Assembly (NCBI GenBank): GCA_043497085.1
Contig: JBIEKI010000003.1
DNA length: 64,000 nucleotides
Reading direction: 5' to 3' (one strand)
From: Thalassobacillus sp043497085
GTDB taxonomy: Bacteria; Bacillota; Bacilli; Bacillales; Halobacillaceae
Shown: positions 25,722 to 33,772 of the stretch, piece by piece
Numbering within the stretch: the first letter of the stretch is position 1
How the letters are laid out: the number at the start of each line of letters is the position of its first letter
Translations under genes and position numbers: made by a program
The notes under the pieces: generated by a model
The model's database searches: none
Told to the model about the DNA's origin: nothing
What the model saw: only the letters and a program-made list of their open reading frames with translations

Positions 25722-28082
25722 TTGACTAAGCAGCCGTACATTCGTTGGTTTGAAGAAATCCACAAGGAAGACATTCCCCTCGTAGGTGGCAAAGGTGCTA
25801 ACCTGGGTGAATTGATAAACGGAGGTGTCAAGGTCCCTCCTGGTTTTTGTGTCACTGCTAAAGCATACAGTGACTTTATTGCAGAGCGTAACTTGGATAA
25901 GTACATACTCGAGTTGATCAACGGGCTGGATATTGAAAATCATGAACAGCTTCAAATCACGAGTGCTGAAATCCGAAACTTGATCCTAAAAACAGATATT
26001 TTAGAGCCGATCGACAAGGAAATCCGTGAGGCATACGCACAATTTCAACAGAATCTTCAAGTGGATGACCTGTATGTAGCGGTCCGGAGTTCTGCCACAG
26101 CCGAGGATTTACCGGAAGCTTCCTTCGCTGGACAGCAGGATACTTACCTTGAAATTGAAGGAATTGCAGAAGTCATTCACCACATAAAAAAATGCTGGGC
26201 CTCTCTATGGACGGCACGTGCGATCTACTATCGTGAAAAACAGCATTTCGACCACTTTGATGTCGCGTTATCCGCTGTCGTTCAGAAAATGGTGAACAGT
26301 AAAAAAGCAGGAGTTTTGTTCACCTCGAATCCGATAACAGAAGACCATAACCAAATGATGATCAATGCCAGCTGGGGATTGGGTGAATCCGTGGTATCAG
26401 GTATGGTTTCTCCGGATGAATACATCGTTGATAAAAGAGACAACAAGGTAATCGAAAAACATATTGCCACGAAAAACTTTTTGATCGTGAAGAATGAAAA
26501 GTCCGTTGGAACTACCAAAGTTGCTGTTAAGGAATTTTTAGGGGAGGATCTCGTAACCGAACAGTGCCTGACGGAAACCGAAATCGACCAGCTCTCCACC
26601 GATGCCCTTCGTATTGAAAGGTTATACAACTCCCCGCAGGATATTGAGTGGGCGATAGATAGCGACACAAATGAACTATATATTCTACAGGCACGGCCGA
26701 TCACCACATTAAAAGAGGAGGAAACAAATGTGATAGAACAAGCGCAAGCTGAATCAAATCGAGTATCACTATTACGTGGACTGGCTGCTTCTCCAGGAAC
26801 GGGGAGTGGAAAGGTAAGAAAGATTAAAGATATCACGGAGATTTCCAAGGTGGAAGATGGGGATATTTTAGTTACCATCATGACGAATCCCGATATGATG
26901 CCTGCCATGAAAAAAGCAGCAGCTGTGGTTACAAATGAAGGTGGACGAACGTGCCACGCAGCCATCGTGTCACGGGAATTCGGCATCCCTTGTATCGTCG
27001 GATCAAACAACGCAACTGAAGTGCTGGCAGAAGGAATGGAAGTAACCGTTGATGCGACCCGTGGTGTAGTCTATCAGGGAATTATGGAAGAAAAACAAGA
27101 AACCAAGAATGATAGAAACATAGAATCATCTTCAAGCGAGCAAGTCAACCTGCACCAACTGGCCCCAATTACGGGCACGAAAGTTTATATGAACCTTGGG
27201 GAGCCTGATTTAATCGGCAAGTACAAGAATCTCCCTTTTGACGGAATCGGTTTGATGCGTACGGAGTTCATTTTCACTCACCTGGTCGGTGCCCATCCGA
27301 TGTACCTGTTAAAGAACGGTGAAGAAAAACAATTTATCGATAAAATGGCGGAGGGAATTACGAAAGTAGCCCAGGACATCTATCCAAAGCCAATCGTCGT
27401 TCGTCTAAGCGACTTCCGCTCGAATGAATTCAGGGGTTTAAAAGGCGGCGAGGAAGTTGAACCGATTGAAGCCAATCCAATGATCGGCTGGCGCGGGGTT
27501 TCCCGTTACATTTCCCCTGAATACGAGGAAGGTTTCCGTTTGGAATGCCGTGCCATTAAAAAAGTCCGCGACGAATACGGTTTAATCAATGTCTGGACGA
27601 TGCTTCCTTTCGTCCGCACGACCTGGGAAGTAGAACGCGTCAAAGAAATCATGGCAGAGGAAGGTCTGAAGCAGGATCAGCAGTTCAAAATATGGATCAT
27701 GGCAGAAGTACCATCTGTTATCTTTCAAGCTGAGGATTTCGCTCAGTTGGTCGACGGGTTCAGCATTGGAAGTAATGACCTGACCCAGTTGATCCTGGGG
27801 TCTGACCGTGATTCTGGCATTCTGAACACGATGGGATATTTCGATGAGCGCAACCCGGCAGTCAAACAAGCGATCAAAATGTTGATTCATGCCGCACATA
27901 AACATGATAAAACCGTCTCGATTTGCGGGCAGGGTCCATCTCTGTATCCTGAATTTACCGAATTCCTGATCCAGGAAGGGATTGATAGCGTAAGTATCAA
28001 CCCGGATACGGTGGCCGATACAAGAAGGCTGGTAGCATCTGTTGAACAGCGCTTAATTTTGAATAAATTAAGATCTATATAA
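25722..28082 (+). CDS. ppsA: Phosphoenolpyruvate synthase
   Basis: 786-residue cytosolic enzyme converting pyruvate, ATP and water to PEP, AMP and phosphate. N-terminal ATP-grasp domain (LVGGKGANLGELI, VAVRSSATAEDLPEASFAGQ), central swivelling phosphohistidine domain (GGRTCHAAIVSREFGIPCIV, His near residue 409), and C-terminal PEP-binding barrel (FDGIGLMRTEFIF, FSIGSNDLTQLILGSDRD, ISICGQGPS-like SICGQGPS). Length is normal for the family. TTG start, 9 nt after GGAGG. It is transcribed alone and divergently from the PTS regulator. PEP made here supports gluconeogenesis and the PEP-dependent systems in this window. Confidence 0.95.
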   Translation: MTKQPYIRWFEEIHKEDIPLVGGKGANLGELINGGVKVPPGFCVTAKAYSDFIAERNLDKYILELINGLDIENHEQLQITSAEIRNLILKTDILEPIDKEIREAYAQFQQNLQVDDLYVAVRSSATAEDLPEASFAGQQDTYLEIEGIAEVIHHIKKCWASLWTARAIYYREKQHFDHFDVALSAVVQKMVNSKKAGVLFTSNPITEDHNQMMINASWGLGESVVSGMVSPDEYIVDKRDNKVIEKHIATKNFLIVKNEKSVGTTKVAVKEFLGEDLVTEQCLTETEIDQLSTDALRIERLYNSPQDIEWAIDSDTNELYILQARPITTLKEEETNVIEQAQAESNRVSLLRGLAASPGTGSGKVRKIKDITEISKVEDGDILVTIMTNPDMMPAMKKAAAVVTNEGGRTCHAAIVSREFGIPCIVGSNNATEVLAEGMEVTVDATRGVVYQGIMEEKQETKNDRNIESSSSEQVNLHQLAPITGTKVYMNLGEPDLIGKYKNLPFDGIGLMRTEFIFTHLVGAHPMYLLKNGEEKQFIDKMAEGITKVAQDIYPKPIVVRLSDFRSNEFRGLKGGEEVEPIEANPMIGWRGVSRYISPEYEEGFRLECRAIKKVRDEYGLINVWTMLPFVRTTWEVERVKEIMAEEGLKQDQQFKIWIMAEVPSVIFQAEDFAQLVDGFSIGSNDLTQLILGSDRDSGILNTMGYFDERNPAVKQAIKMLIHAAHKHDKTVSICGQGPSLYPEFTEFLIQEGIDSVSINPDTVADTRRLVASVEQRLILNKLRSI

Positions 28083-28097
28083 TAGAAGAAACTAGTA

Positions 28098-28121
28098 AAG
28101 CGCCCATTATTTTGGGCGCTT
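28098..28121. terminator. Bidirectional terminator between ppsA and glcF
   Basis: Stem AAGCGCCC/GGGCGCTT with T run on the plus strand, between the convergent stop codons of ppsA and glcF. Confidence 0.85.
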
Positions 28122-28127
28122 TTTTCA

Positions 28128-29426
28128 TTATTTAACGCACGGTTCTGCCTCTAGCAAAAGATCAACCAGGTGAACTGCATCCATGGTTTCCGTAGTACCT
28201 TCACGCTCGATTCCAAGCTTCATCTGCAATAGACACCCTGGATTGGTAGTAATAATAGATTCTGGCTGCGTACCGCAAACATCTTTCATTTTCACATCCA
28301 ATATATTCATGGAATCCTCATAATTGACAATATTATAGATTCCAGCGGATCCACAGCAAAAGTCCGGCCTGTCCAATTCTTTCAACGTAATTCCGGGTAC
28401 TTTTTTGATTAATTCCAGTGGTGGAGTTTTAACACTTTGCACATTGGTCATATGACAGGAAGGCTGATAGGTTACCGTACGGTTAATCGTTTTAGTGAAT
28501 TCCAGCCCTTCCACTTCTACTAGAATCTGCGAGATATCTTTCACTTTTGAAACAAATCGCTTCGCTCGTCCGTACCAGTCGGACCCTTCATCAAATAAAT
28601 GATGGTACTCGATCAAACGAGCGCCACAGCCTCCAGCATTGTTGATGATATAATCGACATCCTCTTCCTCAAATGCTTCGATATTACGTTTTGCCAATTC
28701 TCTGGAGTCGTCGATTTTACCTGAGTGCGCATGAAGAGCCCCGCAGCACGTCTGTTGTTCGGGCAGTAAGACTTCCAGCCCACTTCGCAGTAAGAGTTCA
28801 ATGGTATTTTGATTGGTTTCAAAAAATACCCCGTCCATCACACAACCGGTAAAAAAAGCAACTTTAGCTGTCGCTGGCCCATCAGGTTTATAGTGGTTTA
28901 CACGCTTTGCCCGCACTTTTGGGGAAGGTTGTTTCGGTATGACTTGTTCAAATTTATCTAAATGAAGGGGAGCTGCTTTTGTGATAGATAACCGGTTGGC
29001 AAGAGATTGCAGACCGGTTGTTTGATAAAACCAGGTTAAGTTTCCTAAGAAGTTCATCCAGTTTTCAGAGGGAAAGAATGACTCGAATAAAAAGTCCTCT
29101 ATTTTACTTTGCTTCCCTGACGCGGAACGTTGGTCCTCTATGACTTCTTTGGCCCCTTCTAAAATCTGCCCATATTGGACATTGGTCGGACAAACAGTGG
29201 TACATGCCATGCAGCCCAGACACTTTTCAATCGGTTCTCGTAAATCTTCAACCGAGGCTTTATCTTCTGCCACCAGCTTTACCAAATTGATACGCCCTCT
29301 TGGCGAATGGGTTTCCCGTTCCATCGTTTCATAGGTCGGGCAGGCTGGCAGACAATAGCCGCATTGCACACAATCAAATGTTTTATCATAATTTATTTTT
29401 TCCTGAAGAGTCTGCACATCAATCAT
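28128..29426 (-). CDS. glcF: Glycolate oxidase iron-sulfur subunit
   Basis: 432-residue electron-transfer subunit. Two [4Fe-4S] ferredoxin motifs at the N-terminus (CVQCGYCLPACPTY and CLGCMACTTVCPTN) and two CCG domains (QQTCCGALHAHSG and FCCGSAGIYN). It would take electrons from the GlcD flavoprotein and pass them to the membrane quinone pool during glycolate or lactate oxidation. The gene overlaps glcD by 8 nt, so the two are translationally coupled. A third subunit GlcE is not present; two-subunit GlcDF systems are usual in Bacillus. Confidence 0.92.
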   Translation of the reverse strand: MIDVQTLQEKINYDKTFDCVQCGYCLPACPTYETMERETHSPRGRINLVKLVAEDKASVEDLREPIEKCLGCMACTTVCPTNVQYGQILEGAKEVIEDQRSASGKQSKIEDFLFESFFPSENWMNFLGNLTWFYQTTGLQSLANRLSITKAAPLHLDKFEQVIPKQPSPKVRAKRVNHYKPDGPATAKVAFFTGCVMDGVFFETNQNTIELLLRSGLEVLLPEQQTCCGALHAHSGKIDDSRELAKRNIEAFEEEDVDYIINNAGGCGARLIEYHHLFDEGSDWYGRAKRFVSKVKDISQILVEVEGLEFTKTINRTVTYQPSCHMTNVQSVKTPPLELIKKVPGITLKELDRPDFCCGSAGIYNIVNYEDSMNILDVKMKDVCGTQPESIITTNPGCLLQMKLGIEREGTTETMDAVHLVDLLLEAEPCVK

Positions 29427-30822
29427 CCGTCAACACCAGCTTTTGCCCTTTTTCTGCAAATATCTTACCCGGATTCATGATATGGTTCGGATCCCAGCTG
29501 TCTTTGATCCGCTTCATCATTTCCACTCCGATGGCTCCTAGTTCATTTTCCATAAAAGGAGCTTTCATCGTACCGATTCCGTGCTCGCCGGATAAGATTC
29601 CGCCAAGGTCGATGGCTGCTTCAAAAATCGCTTCTACCGCTTGCTCTACCCGTCGCATTTCTTCCTGGTCTCGTTGATCGCATAAAATATTGGGATGTAG
29701 ATTGCCATCGCCGGCATGCCCGAAAACGACTAGCTCTACGGAGTACTTTTCTTTGATTTCACTTAAGCGATCCATCATGTCTGGAATTTTACTGCGAGGT
29801 ACGGTAGCATCTTCTGAAACTTTCGTAGGTTTGATTTTAGCGATGGCTGGAGAAACTTGTTTTCTAGATTTCCAGATTTGATCAGCCTCTTCTTTCGTTT
29901 TCGGAATAACAATATCCTTCGCACCGATTTCACTCATAATCTCCCGGACCAGCCCGGTTTCTATGTCGAGCGTCTGAGGGTGTCCATCGAGTTCAATGAT
30001 AACGATGGCAGCAGCATCAATTGGAAGGCCAGCAGGCTGAAAGCTTTCGACAGCACGGATACAAGCCTGGTCCATGATTTCCATTTTAGATGGTAAAATT
30101 CCTGAAGTTAACACTTGGGATATCGCCTGGCCGGCAGTCCGAACCTCACCAAAAGCCACCATGATCGTCTGAGTCGCCTTCGGTTTCGGCACCAGCTTCA
30201 AAGTAGCTTCAGTTATAACGCCAAGGGTACCCTCTGATCCAACAATCAACTTTGTCAGGTCATAGCCCGTTACGTTTTTGATCGTCTGCCCTCCTGTTCG
30301 GATAATTTCCCCTTCCGGTGTCACCAATTCAAGCCCTAAAACATGGTCTTTAGTTACGCCATACTTAAGCCCGCGCGGTCCTCCTGAATTTTCTGCGAGA
30401 TTGCCGCCGATTGTTGCGACATGGGCGCTGCTTGGATCAGGAGCATACATCAGTCCGTGTTTTTCCGCTTCTTTATTGATATTAGCAGTCAATACGCTGG
30501 GAGATACGTTGACGGTAAGGTCCTCTACGTGAAGATCAATATTTTCCGGCCACTGTGAGAGGTCGAGCACTATTCCTCCATGCACCGGCAACGGTCCGCC
30601 ACTCAGACAGGTTCCCTGACCCCGGGGATAAACCGGCACCTTGTATCGGTTGGCGATGTGCATAACATGGACGACTTCTTCTTTACTTTTTGCTTGTACC
30701 ACCACCTCAGGTAAATGCTCCCCGAAAGAAGCATCAAAACTATAACTATATCGGTCTGCTATATCGGTTAATATGCGTTGTTCGGGAATATAATCTTTTA
30801 AAGCCTGCAGCCAATCACTCAT
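29419..30822 (-). CDS. glcD: Glycolate oxidase FAD-linked subunit
   Basis: 467-residue flavoprotein that oxidises glycolate (or D-lactate) to glyoxylate (or pyruvate). FAD-binding PCMH domain in the N-terminal half (VYPRGQGTCLSGGPLP, GGNLAENSGGPRGLKYG) and the FAD-oxidase C domain with FGHAGDGNLHPNI and SGEHGIGTMKAPF. RBS GTGGAGGT just before the ATG. First gene of a two-gene operon with glcF; a likely promoter lies at 30863-30891. Confidence 0.92.
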   Translation of the reverse strand: MSDWLQALKDYIPEQRILTDIADRYSYSFDASFGEHLPEVVVQAKSKEEVVHVMHIANRYKVPVYPRGQGTCLSGGPLPVHGGIVLDLSQWPENIDLHVEDLTVNVSPSVLTANINKEAEKHGLMYAPDPSSAHVATIGGNLAENSGGPRGLKYGVTKDHVLGLELVTPEGEIIRTGGQTIKNVTGYDLTKLIVGSEGTLGVITEATLKLVPKPKATQTIMVAFGEVRTAGQAISQVLTSGILPSKMEIMDQACIRAVESFQPAGLPIDAAAIVIIELDGHPQTLDIETGLVREIMSEIGAKDIVIPKTKEEADQIWKSRKQVSPAIAKIKPTKVSEDATVPRSKIPDMMDRLSEIKEKYSVELVVFGHAGDGNLHPNILCDQRDQEEMRRVEQAVEAIFEAAIDLGGILSGEHGIGTMKAPFMENELGAIGVEMMKRIKDSWDPNHIMNPGKIFAEKGQKLVLTDD

Positions 30823-30862
30823 ACCTCCACACTCCTACTGTCAAAATATTCTGTACCCTTAT

Positions 30863-30891
30863 TGTATAATGAGTTGGTGACAGGTTTCCAA
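30863..30891 (-). promoter_or_regulatory. SigmaA-like promoter of glcDF
   Basis: Minus strand TTGGAA (30891-30886), 17-bp spacer, TATACA (30868-30863), about 40 bp before the glcD ATG. Confidence 0.55.
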
Positions 30892-30976
30892 TTTGCACAT
30901 CCAAAACCAGACAGTTTTTGTCGAAGCTGCCTCTTTTTTCTCGCCATGTGTCGTTTTAGTCTATTTATATAGCTTC

Positions 30977-30994
30977 TGATCAAACGTTTGATCA
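30977..30994. promoter_or_regulatory. Perfect 18-bp palindrome, candidate operator
   Basis: TGATCAAACGTTTGATCA is a gapless perfect palindrome 86 bp upstream of the glcDF -35 box. It resembles operators of dimeric regulators (TetR or LacI type). No regulator gene is adjacent. The surrounding 30892-31098 holds no supported gene. Confidence 0.5.
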
Positions 30995-31098
30995 ACAAGC
31001 ATTATTTAGGCAAAATCACGGACTGAGCTTCTTTCTTTTATAACCATATCACCTCTAATATCTAAAGTTACTGAAATAGTGCTAACCATGACAAATTG

Positions 31099-31143
31099 AA
31101 AAGTAAGCAAAGCACCTATATGTTGCAGAGCTTTGCTTGCTTT
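31099..31143 (-). terminator. Terminator of purU
   Basis: AAGCAAAGC/GCTTTGCTT stem with flanking complementary T/A tracts (AAAAGTA and TGCTTTTA), 50 bp after the purU stop codon. Confidence 0.65.
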
Positions 31144-31192
31144 TAAGGAATGATTTACTTTTTCAGCGGCCTTAACACCAGCACGCCAGCTA

Positions 31193-32062
31193 TCAGGTAA
31201 ATACAATCGTCTTATTACCGTGAACAATGATTCTATCTTCCAGCTGCCAGGACACCGCTTGAGCAAGTACACTTCTCTCTACATGACGACCGGATGTTTT
31301 CAGATCCTCCGCTGTATAGCGGTGATCTACTTGCTGTACGTCTTGATGGATAATCGGACCTTCATCGAGATCATTGGTAACAAAGTGAGCAGTCGCCCCG
31401 ATTAACTTGACGCCACGGTTAAATGCCCGCGCATAAGGATTAGCCCCTACAAATGCCGGTAAAAATGAATGATGGATGTTAATGATCTGATTTGGAAAGT
31501 GGGAAATAAAATTTGGGGAAAGAATTTGCATATATCTTGCCAGGACAATGAAGTCTACTTTCCCTTTCATCAATTCCAAAGCTTGCTGTTCAACCTGCGC
31601 CTTAGTTTCCTTCGTCACTGGAAGATAATAATAAGGGATACCATAAGACTCGACTTCCTCTTTCAAATCCGGGTGATTGCTAATAACCATCGGAATGTCT
31701 ACCGGAAGTTCGTTTGACCGCCATCGCCAGATCAGCTCCATCAGGCAATGGTCCATTTTTGAAACAAAGATGGCCATTCGTTTTCGTTTTTTACTACTGT
31801 TTAACTGCCATTCCATAGGATATTCTTCGGCTAACCCATGTATGTCCTCATTTATTTTCTCAAAAGAATTATCATAGTCCTTCAATTCAAACTCAACTCG
31901 CATAAAAAAAATGCCATCCTGAGGATCTGTTGTATGCTGATCGAATGTAACGATATTTGCACAGTGATCAGCCAATATACTCGTTACATCTGAGATAATA
32001 CCCGGTTTTTCCGGACAAGTAATTAATAACCTCGCTCGATAACTATTTCCATTTGTATTCAC
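31193..32062 (-). CDS. purU: Formyltetrahydrofolate deformylase
   Basis: 289-residue enzyme that hydrolyses 10-formyl-THF to formate and THF, balancing one-carbon pools. N-terminal ACT domain (LLITCPEKPGIISDVTSILA), then the formyltransferase fold with FIVLARYMQILSPNFI, the catalytic Asn/His in IINIHHSFLPAFVGANPYAR and Asp in FVTNDLDEGPIIHQD. The GTG start has AAGGAGG 7 nt upstream. A tandem glycine riboswitch plus terminator precede it, which links its expression to glycine and fits its role in handling folate one-carbon units from glycine cleavage. Confidence 0.93.
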   Translation of the reverse strand: MNTNGNSYRARLLITCPEKPGIISDVTSILADHCANIVTFDQHTTDPQDGIFFMRVEFELKDYDNSFEKINEDIHGLAEEYPMEWQLNSSKKRKRMAIFVSKMDHCLMELIWRWRSNELPVDIPMVISNHPDLKEEVESYGIPYYYLPVTKETKAQVEQQALELMKGKVDFIVLARYMQILSPNFISHFPNQIINIHHSFLPAFVGANPYARAFNRGVKLIGATAHFVTNDLDEGPIIHQDVQQVDHRYTAEDLKTSGRHVERSVLAQAVSWQLEDRIIVHGNKTIVFT

Positions 32063-32125
32063 TGTACTTCCTCCTTAGATAAATTGTTTTAAAGATTGCA
32101 AGTATTACCATTTTCTGCATACAAA

Positions 32126-32167
32126 AAAGGACAGAAAAAGGTAGTGTTCTACCCTTCTCTGTCCTTT
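32126..32167 (-). terminator. Expression-platform terminator of the glycine riboswitch
   Basis: Stem AAAGGACAG/CTGTCCTTT with an inner GGGTAG/CTACC stem, then TTTTTTGT on the minus strand. Its 5' arm begins within the 3' end of the second aptamer, as needed for switching. Confidence 0.85.
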
Positions 32168-32346
32168 CACCTGAGAGTTTAAGCTTCATTATACATACGA
32201 AGTCTTCCCCTTTGGTGGCGTAAATCATTCATACGCGCTCTCCAGAGATGCGTCACGCTGCAGTTCTTTATACCTGAGAGATTGGCTCCAAGGGTTATTT
32301 TTGGAATTTGCTCCTTCGGCGGCAGCTTCATCCTGCCTCTCCTACA
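32157..32346 (-). ncRNA. Tandem glycine riboswitch upstream of purU
   Basis: Minus-strand sequence shows two gcvT-type aptamers. The first begins GGAGAGGCAGGATGAAG and ends with GGAGCCAATCTCTCAGGTA; the second contains CTCTGGAGAGCGCG, GCCACCAAAGGGGAAG and ACTCTCAGGTGAAAGGACAG. These are hallmark segments of the family. Binding of glycine should open the terminator at 32126-32167 and permit purU transcription. Confidence 0.93.
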
Positions 32347-32380
32347 ACGATCATCCGCTTTTTAAATTTTAATTATTTTC

Positions 32381-32409
32381 AGATTAATCGGTTGACAAGA
32401 GAATGTCAA
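32381..32409 (-). promoter_or_regulatory. SigmaA promoter of the riboswitch-purU transcript
   Basis: Minus strand TTGACA (32409-32404), 17-bp spacer, TAATCT (32386-32381), about 35 bp upstream of aptamer 1. The -35 box is half of a perfect TTGACA-N6-TGTCAA dyad (32392-32409). Confidence 0.75.
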
Positions 32410-32415
32410 GCTGCA

Positions 32416-32429
32416 TGTAAGCGTTAGCA
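32416..32429. promoter_or_regulatory. Putative cre site upstream of the purU promoter
   Basis: TGTAAGCGTTAGCA matches the cre consensus TGWAARCGYTWNCW at every position. It lies just upstream of the -35 box, centred near -48, the kind of position used for activation by CcpA in ackA and pta. Confidence 0.5.
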
Positions 32430-32712
32430 TTATTCCGGTGAGCCTTTACTCTTATTGTTTTCGTTTAAGCAAAAGAAACGCTAACAGACTTCCTATTCTG
32501 GTAAATGTAAAAATCCGTTTTAAAGAGAGTGAAGATTAACATTATGGTCCTGTTCAATGATTGTCATCTGTAGAAATTGGTAGAGGTATATCCTCATATC
32601 ATTTGCTGCCATTTCTGCTTATTGAGGATAGTTAAGGTTTAAAAATTGATGTAACGTTCATAGTAGAAAAAAAGTAAAAGAGTAGCGGTTAATATGACTC
32701 ATAAATTAATTG
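32430..32712. other. Intergenic stretch without a supported gene
   Basis: About 280 bp between the purU control region and the dha terminator. A half-match to cre (AAACGCTAACA, near 32467) is present. A 25-codon minus frame at 32520-32597 has no ribosome site. Confidence 0.4.
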
Positions 32713-32749
32713 ACCCCGGAGCCCTCCAAATATTAGAGGGCTCCGGGGT
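32713..32749. terminator. Terminator of the glycerol/dihydroxyacetone operon
   Basis: Perfect 14-bp stem ACCCCGGAGCCCTC/GAGGGCTCCGGGGT with a 9-nt loop, 6 bp after the dhaM stop codon. Confidence 0.85.
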
Positions 32750-32754
32750 AGCTT

Positions 32755-33129
32755 TTACTTAAACTCTTTATCCAAGGCTTTCACGATTTCCTTAAGCGAC
32801 CTTCCCATACTCGCTTCCACAGCTGCCAGATAAGCACCTTCCAAAACAGGCGCTTCCGCCAGTTGAACATTTTCCAGTTCCAACATTTCAATTGCTATTT
32901 CAGCATTCATTTTTGCACTTCCTAAATCATACAATACGATTACACCCTGATCATTATGGACATTCTGGATGGCGGCCTGGATTTTCTCAAGACTGGTGCC
33001 AATTTCCCCATCTTCCAGCCCGCCTGCCGCTACAACAGTAACCTCTCCTACTGCCTGGTCCACGATATCTTTTATGCCTTCGGCTACTTTCTCACTGTGA
33101 GAAATAATTACAATCCCTACACTTGCCAT
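32755..33129 (-). CDS. dhaM: Dihydroxyacetone kinase phosphotransferase subunit DhaM (EIIA-type)
   Basis: 124-residue soluble PTS component. The single mannose-EIIA-like domain with its phospho-accepting histidine in VGIVIISHSEKVAEGI and GVIVLYDLGSAKMNAEIAI receives phosphate from HPr and rephosphorylates ADP bound to DhaL. It lacks the extra HPr and EI domains of the E. coli protein, as usual in Firmicutes. The ATG at 33129 has AAGGAT upstream and lies 4 nt after the dhaL stop. Confidence 0.9.
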   Translation of the reverse strand: MASVGIVIISHSEKVAEGIKDIVDQAVGEVTVVAAGGLEDGEIGTSLEKIQAAIQNVHNDQGVIVLYDLGSAKMNAEIAIEMLELENVQLAEAPVLEGAYLAAVEASMGRSLKEIVKALDKEFK

Positions 33130-33133
33130 ATGT

Positions 33134-33754
33134 TTATCCTTCCTCCTCAATCGTATCTGCCAGTGCATTGAATATATAATAGGAAGAAACTGATCCAGGA
33201 TCCAAGTGTCCTTTGGAACGCTCTTTCAAATAAGCAGCCCTTCCTTTGGTGGCCACGATATCTTTAGTAGCTTCCATGGCTGACTTGGCGCGATCACGAA
33301 TAAGCCCGGCGTCAAAGTCCTCAGCTTTTTTCAAATGGTCTGCCACAGGTGACCAGACATCGATCATCGTTTTTTCTCCTTCTTCTGCTTTGCCGCGTTG
33401 TTTGATGCCCGCTACTGAATCTTCCAACGCTTTAACAAAAACTTCATACGATACAGTATCTTCACCTTTGACTGCCATCGACATTTTCAAAAATGCAGTG
33501 CCGAACAATGGACCGGAAGCTCCTCCTACTTTTGACATCAACGTCATCGCTGCGTCTTTCCATACGTCTGCGACTTGCTCATAAGCAGACCCTTCTATTT
33601 TTTTGATGACCTCATCAAAACCTCTGGCCATATTGATGCCATGGTCCCCGTCTCCGATTGCCTGGTCTAATTCAGATAAATAATCTTTATTTTCCTGGAT
33701 TTTTTCATTACTTTTCGAAAGCCAATTCAATGCTTGTTCGACTGTGAATCTCAT
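33134..33754 (-). CDS. dhaL: Dihydroxyacetone kinase ADP-binding subunit DhaL
   Basis: 206-residue alpha-helical barrel that holds ADP/ATP as a fixed coenzyme and transfers phosphate to dihydroxyacetone on DhaK. Nucleotide-site motifs are LDQAIGDGDHGINMARG, KVGGASGPLFGTAF and KGRAAYLKERSKGHLDPGS. AGGAGG precedes ATG. Between dhaK (18 nt) and dhaM (4 nt) in one operon. Confidence 0.93.
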   Translation of the reverse strand: MRFTVEQALNWLSKSNEKIQENKDYLSELDQAIGDGDHGINMARGFDEVIKKIEGSAYEQVADVWKDAAMTLMSKVGGASGPLFGTAFLKMSMAVKGEDTVSYEVFVKALEDSVAGIKQRGKAEEGEKTMIDVWSPVADHLKKAEDFDAGLIRDRAKSAMEATKDIVATKGRAAYLKERSKGHLDPGSVSSYYIFNALADTIEEEG

Positions 33755-33772
33755 AAGTTTCCCCTCCTATCA

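Noticed and set aside
31006..31272. Minus-strand 88-codon frame overlapping the end of purU
   Set aside because: It overlaps purU in another frame and runs through the purU terminator. Only its last 14 codons have a ribosome-site-like sequence.
32043..32228. Minus-strand 61-codon frame overlapping the purU leader
   Set aside because: It covers the second glycine aptamer and terminator, so it is structured leader RNA rather than coding.
32460..32475. Second cre site near the purU promoter (AAACGCTAACA)
   Set aside because: Only one half matches; three mismatches to the consensus.
32520..32597. 25-codon minus-strand peptide beginning MRIYLYQFLQM
   Set aside because: Protein-like, but no ribosome binding site or promoter could be seen.
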